Positions 55,090-64,000 of a stretch of 64,000 nucleotides of DNA are shown piece by piece. The translations under genes were made by a program, and so were the position numbers. The notes below the pieces were generated by a model. The model searched no databases. It was not told where the DNA came from and saw only the letters and a list, made by a program, of their open reading frames with translations. The stretch lies in assembly GCA_016713335.1 (NCBI GenBank), contig JADJPH010000013.1, positions 1 through 64,000 of the forward strand, written 5' to 3'. The DNA comes from Candidatus Fredericiella danica (lineage in GTDB: Bacteria > Chloroflexota > Anaerolineae > Caldilineales > Caldilineaceae). Position 1 is the stretch's first letter, and the number at the start of each line of letters is the position of its first letter.

Positions 55090-56940
55090 CTCGCTCGGCG
55101 TCCGATGCACCACCACGAAGTGAATACTCCTGGCGCCGCATTGTCATCGCACGCTGCTGCTGGCGAATCCTGATCGGGCTGTTCTATGGGGGCTCTCGGA
55201 CGACGCGCACTGGGATTGCCGCCTGGGAGGCATACTGCAGCGGAGCGGGTCGCGGCAGGGTCGTTCACCGCCCGGCGGGAACGTATGAACTGCCTGCATT
55301 GCGCGCCAACCTGACCCAACTCGACGCAAGCCTGGGTGAAGTGCAAAAAGGCGTTGAACCGGTTCAGGGGTTGCCGCCGTCGCTGGCGGGCGTCCTCGGT
55401 GCAGGCAAGACGCTCGTCGGTGCTGGAACCCCTGGATGCGGAGCCGGCAGGCGGCGCACTTGGCACCGCTGCGGTCGACAAGGTGGGGCCGGAATCATCG
55501 CCGCGGCGGGTGGCGGGCGGATATTGCGACGTTGGCCACGGCGCTGGCCAATGCAGGCCCGGCGTTGCCCGAACTTGCGCCACGGGTGGCGGCGCTGGAC
55601 AAGACGTTGCAGGGGCTGCCGGTCCGACGCGCCACTCCCCCAACTGGCTGCACCGCTGCGTCTGTGGCATGAAACGCCTCGCTGGTCGAGCCCTGGCCGA
55701 GTTGGACCACATCTGCCGTGCCTTCTGGGGATGGATGGCCCCCGCACCTATCTGCTCTCATGGTGCAGAACAACGACGAACTGCGCGCCACTGGTGGCTT
55801 TATCTCCGCGTTTGGCCTCATTACAGTGGACCAGGCAAGGTCACCTCCGCCGACTTTGCCGGACAGCTACACCGAAATGGTGCCCTATCCTCGGCGCCGG
55901 CGCCGATGCGCCGGTACATGGGCATCCAACTGCTGACGGCGCGCGCGCATTGGTCGCCGGACCTGCCCACCACTGCCGGCGGTGCTGCGCACGCTCTTTG
56001 AGCGGGACACGGGCGTGACGATCGATGGGATCATCACCGTGGACCAGGGGCGTTGCGCCTACCTGCTTACTGCGCTCGGCCCGGTGACGGTCGACGGCGT
56101 CGCGAGCCGGTCACGGCGGACAACGTCAATGAGGAGATGATCAAATTCTGGGAGCAGCCGGGGCAGTTCACCGACCAGAGCGACGAAGACTGGTGGCTGC
56201 GGCGCAGGACTTCGCGGGGGTCGTGGCCGGAGAATTGATGACCCGGCTTCTGAGGCGGGCGATCTACCGATTCGCAACCTGATCGCAGAACTGCGGGTGG
56301 CGCTGGTGGATCGAACCCTCCAATTGTGGCTTGCCGACGCCGGTGGCCAGGCGGCGCTGGCGGCGAATGGATGGGATGGTGCGCTGCATCCGGAGCCGGA
56401 AGCGGACTTTGTGGCGGTTGTTGATGCCAATTTGGGGTACAACAAGGTGGATGCAGCATTGCAGCGCAGCCTTGACTACAGCGTCACCTGGCCTGGTGGC
56501 CCAGCCGCGCCGGCGCTGGCTGCGCTGACCGTCACCTATACCCATACGGCCACCACCGAAGATCCGGTCTGTGACCCGCGGCCGCGGTACGGTGACACCT
56601 ACGCAGATCTTGTGGGCCGGTGTGCATTTCTTTACACCCGCGTCTATGTGCCCGGTGGGAGCCAACTGCTCGGCATCGATGGCGTTGACCAGACCACTGC
56701 CGGCAGCCAACTGGGTGAGGCGGGCGCAACTGAGTTCGCGGCCTTCCAAATTCTACCACCCGGCGAAACGCGCAGCATTGTCTATCGATATCAGTTGCCG
56801 GCGGGGATCACGCCGGAGAGCTACCGCCAACGGTGCAGCGCCAGGCCAGGATCCCACCGCTGCCGGTGACGGTGCGGGTTGGAGAGGCGGAGCCAAGGAA
56901 GAGCGTGTTGGTTGATGGGGTATGGAAGGTTGAGGAATAG
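55090..56940 (+). CDS. DUF4012 membrane-anchored protein, frameshifted
   Basis: About 600 residues in many frames; 5' end unclear. An N-terminal Arg-rich segment and helix precede LPALRANLTQLDASLGEVQ; the family core appears as NNDELRATGGFISAFGLITVDQ, LPTTAAVLRTLFERDTG (inferred across a shift), GIITVDQG, LLTALGPVTVDG, NVNEEMIKFWEQPGQFTD and FVAVVDANLGYNKVDAALQRS, then GETRSIVYRYQLPAG near the end. DUF4012 proteins are large exported proteins of unknown function common in Chloroflexota and Actinobacteria, often near glycan genes, as here next to an epimerase. Confidence 0.7.
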
Positions 56941-56946
56941 AAGAGT

Positions 56947-57270
56947 TTAGTAGTACTCGCACATACCCATACGCCTTCTCAAAGAGCACCGTGTCTTGAT
57001 GCAGCTTGAAATCAAATAGCGCCCTCCGCAGTGCTTTCTTCACCTCACGTTCCCCGCAGCCGTGTTCCGCCAGCCGGGAAAACGGACGATACGGACGATC
57101 CCATCGATCTTGTTGACCAGTCGCTCGACGATGATTGGGGTATCCGCGTTGCGCACCTGCTCGAAGAGCTCCGGTCGTTGGGCTGAACCTTCTCCGTGAA
57201 GTGGCGGGCGATGTCGCCGCAGATTTTTTCGACCCGATCCTACCTCTCTGGTCTGATTGCAGCGGCAGGC
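56947..57270 (-). pseudogene. Remnant of a type I restriction subunit HsdR
   Basis: The minus strand encodes, over two frames, VQPNDRPELFEQV, TPIIVERLVNKIDGIVRIVRFPGW, then KKALRRALFDFKLHQDTVLFEKAYGYVR before a stop. This is the C-terminal tail of HsdR. KICGDIARHFTEK, which normally lies further upstream, is joined directly, so a large internal segment is missing. No hsdM or hsdS is nearby. The rest of the gene has been replaced by the REP-rich region. Confidence 0.65.
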
Positions 57271-57309
57271 GGAACCTGAATGATGGCAACTCGCAACCTA
57301 CCCCCTGCT

Positions 57310-58060
57310 GGTCCGATCCTTTGCCGGGGAGCCCCCCCAAAAGGGGGGAGGGGGAACCCACCCCCCCGAGGTCCCGACCCCCTGGCGGGCGCCGGGGGGG
57401 GCTGCGGCCCCAGCTCTTCGTCGAGGCACGGTGGCGCGGTGGCGCCCCGGGGGGCACCGCATGTTCGCAATCGCCCCGTCCCCGGCATGGACCCAATGCT
57501 CGCAACCTACCCCTGCTGGTCTGGTCCTTGCCGGGGACGGGGACGAGTTCATCCTGCTGTCGCGGTGGCATTCGCCCCCCGGCGCCCCCCCCGCCCGGGG
57601 CCCCCGGCCCCCCCGCCGCGGCCCCGGCCCGCCGCCCCCGCGGCACGGGCGCCATTGGGCGCGGTGCCCCCGTCCCCGGCATGGACCCAATGCTCGCAAC
57701 CTACCCCTGCTGGTCTGGTCCTTGCCGGGGACGTTGTTGACGAAGACTGCGGTCCTCCGCCGGCTGCATTCGTCGAGCACGGTTGGTCGCGGTGGCGTGA
57801 ATTCGCCAACAACGTCCCCGGCAAGCTTCATTCGTCAATGACCGCCCTCTTGCCTGCTGCCGGGGACGGAGCGGCGAGTTCATTCGGCTGTCGCGGCGGA
57901 ACCGCATGGGCGCAGTTGAGCCGTCCCCGGCAAACGAGTTCATCTGGCTGTCGCGGCGGAACCGCATGGGCGCAGTTGAGCCGTCCCCGGCAAGCTTCAT
58001 TCGTCAATGACCGTCCTCTTGCCTGCTGCCGGGACGGAGCGGCGAGTTCATTCGGCTAGC
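57310..58060. repeat. REP-like array of GCCGGGGACG palindromes
   Basis: CGTCCCCGGC or its complement occurs about ten times in alternating orientation (57322, 57477, 57529, 57671, 57724, 57810, 57859, 57923, 57983, 58028). A 64 bp block bounded by inverted copies is repeated at 57475-57538 and 57669-57733; a 60 bp block is repeated near 57893 and 57953; a further block recurs at 57828 and 57998. No gene is present; apparent long ORFs are Gly/Pro/Arg-rich artefacts. It abuts the transposase gene, as expected for REP elements and their RAYT. Confidence 0.75.
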
Positions 58061-58069
58061 GCAGCGGTG

Positions 58070-58662
58070 TCAGTCACGCTCCAATTCGTCCAGGTAGGCC
58101 TGCAATCCGGGCGGCATCTTTGTTTGTTGGCGATGTATTCCAGCACCGACGTCCGATACGCGTCCGGCGAGCGAAAAATGTGCGGTGACAAAATTTGGAT
58201 CGTAGAGCGTCCCCTTTGCGTAAGCCGATCCATTCCAGGTAGTTCGAATACGGCCACAACTCCGGCTCGGCAACGAATCCATGTGCCACCGGGTTCGCGT
58301 GGATGTACCCCACACAACGCATGCAAATAGCCGTCGCTGTCCACCCGAATCCCTTTATACCGATCCCACAGAGCGTCCCGGTCCGGTGGTTGACCTCATT
58401 GAACGCGTGGCTAGGTACTAAGCACTCGTTGCGCGAAGATCCCTGCCGGCGCATCGCTCTCCTGCCGCAGCAGCCAATGATAGTGGTTTGGCATCAGGCA
58501 GTAGGCGATAATGGTGACGCTGCATTCAGTGCGATACTCCTGCATTAACTTCAAGGCAAAACGGTAATTCGCATCGTTGCGGAAGATCGACATCCGGTTC
58601 GCACCGCGGTTATAGAGGTGGTAGTAGTTGCCTGAGGCAAAGTCTATCTTGCGGCGTGGCAT
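58070..58662 (-). CDS. REP-associated tyrosine transposase (Y1, HUH family), frameshifted
   Basis: About 197 residues in two or three frames (indels near 58430 and 58220). MPRRKIDFASGNYYHLYNRG opens the IS200-like Y1 domain; CLMPNHYHWLLRQ carries the HUH metal site; YIHANPVAHGF and WPYSNYLEWIGL match the C-terminal part of RAYT proteins. These single-strand endonucleases act on REP palindromes rather than moving as ordinary insertion sequences. It is flanked on both sides by GCCGGGG-type palindromes. The segment between the HUH motif and HANPV is poorly preserved. Confidence 0.8.
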
Positions 58663-58786
58663 ATATTTCTCCTACCCATCCCATGTGGACTGGTGAGTTT
58701 GAGCGCTTTAGGCTTCGGTATATTCAGCAGGGCAATAAAGTCACGATTGGTAGGAATGAAGATTATTTTAACAGATCCGCAGCTTA

Positions 58787-58842
58787 CGTCCCCGGACCAC
58801 AAGACGATTCGTTAATCACCGCCTTCATGGTCCTTGCCGGGG
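58787..58842. repeat. REP-like inverted pair on the 5' side of the transposase
   Basis: CGTCCCCGG (58787-58795) and CCTTGCCGGGG (58832-58842) match the array at 57310-58060 and flank an AT-richer 35 bp spacer. The 324 bp gap 58663-58986 holds these and no convincing gene. Confidence 0.6.
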
Positions 58843-58986
58843 CGGCTTTGGCCGGGCTGGGTTGCTTCGTGCCTTGCCATGCTTGCCAAGCCTCTCTTCC
58901 ATCGCTAGAATGATCGCCCGATCAGGGGACTTCTATCCGCTCGCGCTGGCCATTATTAGGCCGCGCTCACGCATGATTGATGACAA

Positions 58987-60489
58987 ATGCGACCAAAACT
59001 ATCTGTGGCCGACGATCGGCTGCTCGACCGGATTATTGATGAAGCACGCTCGATTCTGGCCACCACCGGCATGGAGATCCGCGGACCCCAATTGCGCCAA
59101 CGGCTGTTGGACGCGGGGCTACCCGTCGCCGCGGATGGCCGTATCCTGTTTCCAGCCGATGTCATCGATCGTGCGCTTGCGAGTGCGCCGCGTGCGTTCA
59201 AGTTGTACAATCGCGACGGCGATCTTCAGGCTGATATCGGTGACGATCGGGTGCACTTCACGCCGGGATCCTCCGGGCTGAAGGTGCAGGACCATCGTAC
59301 GGGCGCTACTCGCCATGCCCGCACCGCAGATTTTGCCGAATATGTGCGGCTCGTGGATGGGCTCGACAACATCCCCTATCTGGCTACCGCGTTTTCGACT
59401 GAAGACATCGAGCCAAACATCTCCGATGCATGGCGCCTTTATCTGTGCCTGACAAACTCCAAGAAACCGGTCGTCTCCGGCGCCTTTACGGAACATGGGG
59501 TTACGCGGATGGCGGAGATGATGCAGTTGTTCCGCCGTGATCGGGCCGACCTGATCGCCCGCCCGCTCGATCTTTACGATCACGGCCACCGGCAATTTCC
59601 GCTATTCAGAAGATTCCTGCCAGAACCTGCTCGACTGTGTCGAGTGGGGCATCCCGGTTGAAATCGTCCCGGTCACACTGCTGGGGCTAACGGCGCCGGC
59701 AACGCTCGTTGGCGCCGCCGTCTTTCATTGCGTGGACACATTGGCCGGCGTCGTCATGACACAGATCGTCAAACCCGGCGCGCCGGTGCTCTATGGCGGC
59801 GCACCTGCCGAATTCCACATGCGTGAGACCACATCGCCCATGCTGGGGATCCAGGCGCTCTATCTAGATGTGCTCAATGCCCAGGTGGGGAAGCGGCTCG
59901 GGTTGCCGACCCAGGCGTACATGGCGCTGAGTGACGCCAAGGAATTGGATGCGCAGGCCGGGGCGGAAACCTTTGGCAGCGCATTGCTCGCGGCCTTGCC
60001 GGCATCAACTCGGTTTCCGGTCCCGGCATGCTCGATTTTGTCCTGGTCTTCAGCCTGCCGAAGTTGGTCTTCGACCACGAGGCTTGCACGCAGGCGTTGC
60101 AGTTGACGCGCCCGCTGCGCATCCAGGATGACCTGCCCACGGGTCCGCTTGTGCAGGCGCAACTGGCGGAGATGCACATGATCACCGCACCGCACACACT
60201 GACAAACTGGGAAGATGCACTCTACCTGCCTGGTCCCACCTTTGACCGCAAGAATCGCGAGACCTGGGAACGCGACGGCAGCCAGACGCTCTGGCAGCGT
60301 GCGGTGGCGGAAGTGGAGCAACGCCTGGCGGTCTACCGGCCCGTGGCGACCGACGCGTTAGCCGATGCCGAGATGCTCCGCCTGATTCGCAGCGGCATGG
60401 CAGGCGACACCCCGCTCCCCGTGATCCCACCCCCCCATGCTGCGGTCGAAACCGGCGACGCAAGGCGCCAACGCCGCTTCCGCCGCTGA
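58987..60489 (+). CDS. MttB-family (non-pyrrolysine) corrinoid methyltransferase
   Basis: About 500 residues; indels near 59585 and 60005. Family segments: DEARSILATTGMEI, VHFTPGSSGLKVQD, LTNSKKPVVSGAFTEHGV, VPVTLLGLTAPATLVGAAV, PGAPVLYGGAPAEFHMR and MALSDAKELDAQAGAET, the last covering the position where true trimethylamine methyltransferases have pyrrolysine. No in-frame amber codon is used, so this belongs with the glycine betaine, carnitine or proline betaine type enzymes that pass a methyl group to a corrinoid protein. No corrinoid protein gene is in the window. The adjacent Rieske oxygenase suggests quaternary amine breakdown. Confidence 0.82.
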
Positions 60490-60779
60490 TCGGCCGGAAA
60501 TTGGAGCATTGACCCCAGCTTACACGGTGGCGACCGCCCGAACCTAGACCGTCTAGATTGTTCGAGGGAGAAGGCGATGCAAGCTGGCAATTACAAGAAG
60601 CAAAAATAACTTGAGCGAAGTTGTAGAAAGGGCAATCACGGTGAGCCGCAAACGATTAGCGCCACGGCCAACCGGTCGTCGTAGTGCTCAGCGTTGAGGA
60701 GGTCACCGCCTTGCATCGCCGCGCATGCGCTTTATTGATGCGTTGCGCACTGCCCCTGCCGGTTTGCTGAGTTGGATGG

Positions 60780-61017
60780 GGCGCACCCCGGGCCCCGGGG
60801 CCCCCCCCCCGGGCCCCCCCCCCCCCCCCCGGCGGGGGGGGGGGCCCCCCCCGCCCCCCCCCCCCCCCCCCCCCCCCCCCGCCGCCCCCCCCCCCCCCCC
60901 TCCCCCCGCCACGACCGAGCCCCCCCCGCCCCCCCCCCCGGGCGCCCCCCCCCCCCCCGCCCGTTTTGCCCCCCCCCCCCCCCCCCGCCCCTTTTTCCCC
61001 CCCCCCCCCCGCCCAGC
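60780..61017. repeat. Extreme C/G homopolymer tract
   Basis: About 240 bp of almost unbroken C runs with short G runs (for example GGCGGGGGG near 60832). No gene, and no natural repeat unit. The 628 bp gap 60490-61117 otherwise holds no recognisable gene. It resembles low-quality base calls or consensus failure in a GC-rich hairpin more than genuine sequence. Confidence 0.7.
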
Positions 61018-61117
61018 GACTCGTGGTTCGCCTCTTTCCGACCCCTGGCGTTGATGTCTCCTCGTCCGCTGTCTCTTTGTCTCTTTGTCTCTCTCAACCC
61101 TACAAGGAGAACCCGCT

Positions 61118-62228
61118 TTGAATCCAGCCATCCTCCCTCCTGTCGACTCCAACCTTGCCACTGCCTGGACACTGCCCGCCCGCTGGTACACCGATCCTGC
61201 CTTTCTGCCCATTGAAAAGGAGCGCATCTTCTACCGTACTTGGCAGTGGGTTGGTTCCACCAGCCTGGTGCAGCGCGTGGGCGACTTCTTTACGTACGAT
61301 CTTTACGGCGAACCGCTGGTCATCACCCGTACACACGATGGGAGCCTGCGCGCCTTTCATAACGTCTGCCTGCACCGCGCCGGTCCTGTGGCGACCGGCA
61401 AAGGCAACCGCAAGAGCCTGCAGTGCCGCTATCATGGTTGGCTCTATGATCTCAACGGCAAGTTGCTCAACGCCCCTGAGTTTGAGGGCGTCGAGAACTG
61501 GTCGCCCGACGCGTATTGCCTGCGCAACGTACGCGTCGCCGAGTGGGGACCCTTTGTCTTCGTCAACCTCGAGCCCAGTGCGCCGGCGTTGCTCGATGTG
61601 CTGGGCAACATCCCCGCCGAGGTGCAGCGCGCCGGCTTTGATATTGATCAGATGCAGTCGATCGAACGCCGCGACTACTATGTGGATGCCAACTGGAAGG
61701 TCTACATCGACAACTACCTGGAGGGCTACCACATCCCGATCGCCCATCCCTGGACTCTATCGCGAGATCGACTACGACCAGTATCGCGTCGACACCTACC
61801 GCTATTATTCGTCCCAGTACGCCCCCATTCGCCCGACCCCAGATAGCGGTAGCCCCGCAGGGCGTGATCGCCGCTATCTGCGTGGCGACGGCGAGACACA
61901 GGCGCTCTACTACTGGGTCTTCCCCAATCTGATGCTCAATTTCTACCCCGACAATATGCAGATCAACATAATCGTACCCATTGACACCGAGCGCACGCTG
62001 ACCATCTTTGAATGGTATTTCAAACAACCCGGCAGCGGTGATGGTTGGGAAAGCATGCAGCAGTCGATTGCGTTTAGCGATGAGGTGCAGCGTGAAGACA
62101 TGGAAATCTGCAATGCGGTGCAGCGGAACCTCCATTCGCGCGCCTATGATCGGGGACGATTCTCGGTTAAACGCGAGAATGGCGTTCACCACTTTCAAGG
62201 ACTGATTGCTGAGTATTTACGCGAGTAG
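61118..62228 (+). CDS. Rieske-type aromatic-ring/quaternary-amine oxygenase alpha subunit
   Basis: About 370 residues. A TTG start at 61118 is supported by AAGGAGA eight bases upstream. The Rieske cluster ligands are Cys84 and His86 (CLHRAG) and Cys103 and His106 (CRYHGW). The mononuclear iron site is DNYLEGYHIPIAHP and, after a frameshift near 61750, EDMEICNAVQRNL. The family includes ring-hydroxylating dioxygenases and glycine betaine or stachydrine demethylases. Placement between an MttB-family protein and an FAD oxidoreductase favours N-demethylation. A reductase partner is not seen. Confidence 0.88.
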
Positions 62229-62243
62229 AAAGATCACATCATC

Positions 62244-63854
62244 ATGCCCACAACTCCTCCCTCCGCCCGCGCCTCGCTTGGCCACGTCGGTTTGCCGATG
62301 CCGATCCGTGAACTTGCGGCAAAAGCGTGGGACGCCGTTATTGTCGGTGGCGGTCACAACGGACTCGCCTGTGCGGCCTATCTCGCCCGCGCCGGAAAGC
62401 GTGTACTGGTGCTCGAAGCCCGTGACCGGCTTGGCGGCGCCTGCACGATTGAAGAAACGTGGCCCGGCTATCGCGTCTCCCCTTGCGCCTATCTGGCCGG
62501 TCTGCTCCATCCGCTGGTTATTCAGGAACTGGATTTTCCGGCCTATGGCTACCACTGGACCCCCGCGCTCGCCGGCATTTTTGTACCCTTTGATGATGGA
62601 ACGAGTGTGCAACTCTGGGATGACGATGAGCGCGCCGCGGAAGAGGTGCGCCGGCTTGCCCCGAAAGACGTCGCCGGTTTCCGCGCCATGCAAGCGGTCA
62701 TGAAACGGGCGCGCGATGGGTTACGCCCATCCGGTGAGGGGGACATCTGGTTGGAACGCAGACCCACCCGCGAGATGATTGAAGACCGGCTTAAGGGCGA
62801 CCGCGACGCCATCGACCTGGTGCTGAATTGGTCGATGGTGCAGTATGTTGAAAAATTTATCGACGATGAGCGCTTGCAGACGGCCTTTCTAGGGCAGGGT
62901 GTGATTGGGACCAATGCCAGCCCGCACGATCCGGGTACGGCTTCGATCAACTTCCATCACTCTTCCGGTCGTCTGGGCGGCATGGATGGCATGTGGGGCT
63001 ATGTCCGCGGCGGGATGGGCACCGTGTCCTTTATTCTGGCCGATGCCGCCCGTGACAGCGGCGCGGTCATAGCCGCAGGTGCACCGGTGGCAAAGATCCT
63101 GCCGGGGCAAGGGGTGCAACTTGCCGGCGGTGAACTGATCCGCGCCCGTGTGGTTGTCGCAAACGCCGATCCCCGTGTGACCCTGCGCCTGTTAGGTGAC
63201 GCCGCCGACCCGGTTTGGCGTGCCCAGGTGGAGGCCGTCCCCCAGACGGGCTGTACGATCAAAGTGTCGTTGGCCCTCAGCGAACTGCCAAACTTCAAAG
63301 CACGGCCAGGAACCAATGAGGTTCACCACAAAGGCCAGATCAACACCCCGCTCACGAAAAAGGAATGGGACGACTACTATCACATTGCCAAGAGCGGGGA
63401 ACTGCCGCCGCGGCTGTGGACCGAACTCTATATCCAGACATCGCACGATCCGAGTGTTGCGCCTCCCGACCGCCACCTGATGAGCGTCTTCGCCCAATAT
63501 GTGCCGCACACCTTCGCACACGGCGATTGGGATCAGCGTCGTGAAGAAGTAGGCGACCTGGCCATCGCCTCCATGGCGCGTTACATCAGCAATTTTCCGG
63601 AGGCTGTTGTTCATCGTGAGGTGCTGGGGCCGCGGGATATCGAACAGAAGGTCGGCTTGACCGGCGGGCAGATTTTTCAGGGCGAGATCCTGCCGCAGTA
63701 CATGTGGGACCGCCGTCTTGCCTATCGCACCCCCATGGACGGCGTCTATCTCTGTGGCGCCGCCACCCACCCAGGGGGCAGCGTGATGGCGATCAACGGC
63801 CGCAACGCGGCCATGGAGGTGCTGGAGACCGAGTTCGGCGCAAAGCAAATATGA
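62244..63854 (+). CDS. Phytoene-desaturase-like FAD oxidoreductase (PYROXD2 type)
   Basis: 536 residues, intact. The N-terminal dinucleotide motif WDAVIVGGGHNGLACAAYL is followed by RVLVLEARDRLGGACTIEE; the C-terminal FAD contact is DGVYLCGAATHPGGSVMAINGRNAA. MYVRGGMG-type and DPGTASINFHHSSGRLGGMDG segments match the broad carotenoid isomerase/desaturase superfamily including PYROXD2. The substrate is unknown; location 16 bp after the Rieske gene suggests a shared pathway rather than carotenoid synthesis, for which no other gene is present. Confidence 0.88.
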   Translation: MPTTPPSARASLGHVGLPMPIRELAAKAWDAVIVGGGHNGLACAAYLARAGKRVLVLEARDRLGGACTIEETWPGYRVSPCAYLAGLLHPLVIQELDFPAYGYHWTPALAGIFVPFDDGTSVQLWDDDERAAEEVRRLAPKDVAGFRAMQAVMKRARDGLRPSGEGDIWLERRPTREMIEDRLKGDRDAIDLVLNWSMVQYVEKFIDDERLQTAFLGQGVIGTNASPHDPGTASINFHHSSGRLGGMDGMWGYVRGGMGTVSFILADAARDSGAVIAAGAPVAKILPGQGVQLAGGELIRARVVVANADPRVTLRLLGDAADPVWRAQVEAVPQTGCTIKVSLALSELPNFKARPGTNEVHHKGQINTPLTKKEWDDYYHIAKSGELPPRLWTELYIQTSHDPSVAPPDRHLMSVFAQYVPHTFAHGDWDQRREEVGDLAIASMARYISNFPEAVVHREVLGPRDIEQKVGLTGGQIFQGEILPQYMWDRRLAYRTPMDGVYLCGAATHPGGSVMAINGRNAAMEVLETEFGAKQI

Positions 63855-63940
63855 CAATTGACAATTCGGCGCTGACTATCGAAAATGCGACTTTCCCAAC
63901 CTGATCCAACCAACGTTTTGCCCGCAAAGGAGGCAACTGA

Positions 63941-64000
63941 ATGCAGAAGCGAATCTCTCTCCTCGCATTGGTCCTGATTGTGGCCTTGCTGGTTGCGGCG
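63941..64000 (+). CDS. Start of an exported protein, cut by the window end
   Basis: AAGGAGG precedes an ATG at 63941 encoding MQKRISLLALVLIVALLVAA, the beginning of a signal peptide. Probably a solute-binding lipoprotein for the transporter of the preceding catabolic genes, but only 20 residues are visible. Confidence 0.6.
   Translation, partial: MQKRISLLALVLIVALLVAA

Noticed and set aside
57240..58059. Long Gly/Pro/Arg-rich open frames on both strands.
   Set aside because: They translate GC-rich palindromic repeats and have no domain or credible start.
58987..60489. Pyrrolysine-containing trimethylamine methyltransferase.
   Set aside because: The relevant region reads through with an ordinary codon, and the frame breaks are indels, not an in-frame TAG.
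60703..61227. Poly-Gly or poly-Pro proteins over the C/G tract.
   Set aside because: Homopolymer artefact; composition is not that of a real protein.
62244..63854. Carotenoid biosynthesis based on the phytoene-desaturase-like protein.
   Set aside because: No phytoene synthase or other carotenoid gene is nearby, and the sequence fits the wider PYROXD2-type group.

Overview
This is a GC-rich bacterial chromosome segment, most probably from a Chloroflexota bacterium of the Anaerolineae/Caldilineae type. That placement is an inference from gene content: a type 2 isoleucyl-tRNA synthetase, YfhO-, DUF4012- and PMT-like membrane proteins, MutS2, and dispersed low-complexity palindromic repeats. No rRNA, tRNA, CRISPR array or prophage was seen. 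Many clearly conserved genes (lipoyl synthase, tyrosine phenol-lyase, FGGY kinase, transketolase, sugar ABC ATPase) are split by single-base frameshifts. The assembly therefore probably carries indel errors, worst from about 48.6 to 61 kb, and broken frames should not be read as true pseudogenes without read support.

Layout. 0-5 kb (minus): flippase-like membrane protein, HD phosphohydrolase, secreted subtilase and MoaB-like protein, tightly packed. 4.9-5.7 kb: tandem repeats. 5.7-9.3 kb (minus): family 2 glycosyltransferase and MutS2. 9.4-9.65 kb: palindromic repeats. 9.7-13.1 kb (plus): Lrp/AsnC regulator, a Cys/Met-metabolism PLP enzyme and tyrosine phenol-lyase, behind a near-consensus promoter that predicts a leaderless mRNA. 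13.2-16.8 kb: SpoU methyltransferase and a YfhO-like membrane protein. 17-21.4 kb: secreted nucleoside hydrolase, then a three-gene terpenoid operon (class II DxDD cyclase, Rv3378c-like prenyl-diphosphate enzyme, HAD phosphatase). 21.4-24.1 kb (minus): hybrid sensor kinase. 24.4-29 kb: PMT-like glycosyltransferase, C39-like peptidase with TPRs and O-antigen-ligase-like protein, overlapping by ATGA. 29-36.6 kb: lipA, upp, a DksA-like protein, ruvB, and an alaX-ileS operon behind a T-box riboswitch.

36.6-48.2 kb (minus) is a sugar operon: split transketolase, FGGY kinase, DUF2291, ribose-type ABC transporter, apiosidase-like glycoside hydrolase and fucose-isomerase-family protein, with a divergent SorC-type regulator. 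The set fits a transketolative route for a branched pentose such as D-apiose, released from plant polymers, imported, isomerised, phosphorylated and split.

49-57 kb (plus mainly) holds error-rich genes: ICMT-like methyltransferase, LysM protein, SIS/shikimate-dehydrogenase-like/PfkB trio, nucleotide-sugar epimerase and DUF4012 protein. 56.9-58.9 kb has an HsdR remnant and a REP-associated (Y1/HUH) transposase flanked by GCCGGGGACG-type palindromes. 59-64 kb has an MttB-family methyltransferase, a Rieske oxygenase, an FAD oxidoreductase and the start of an exported protein, suggesting quaternary-amine or N-methyl compound catabolism.
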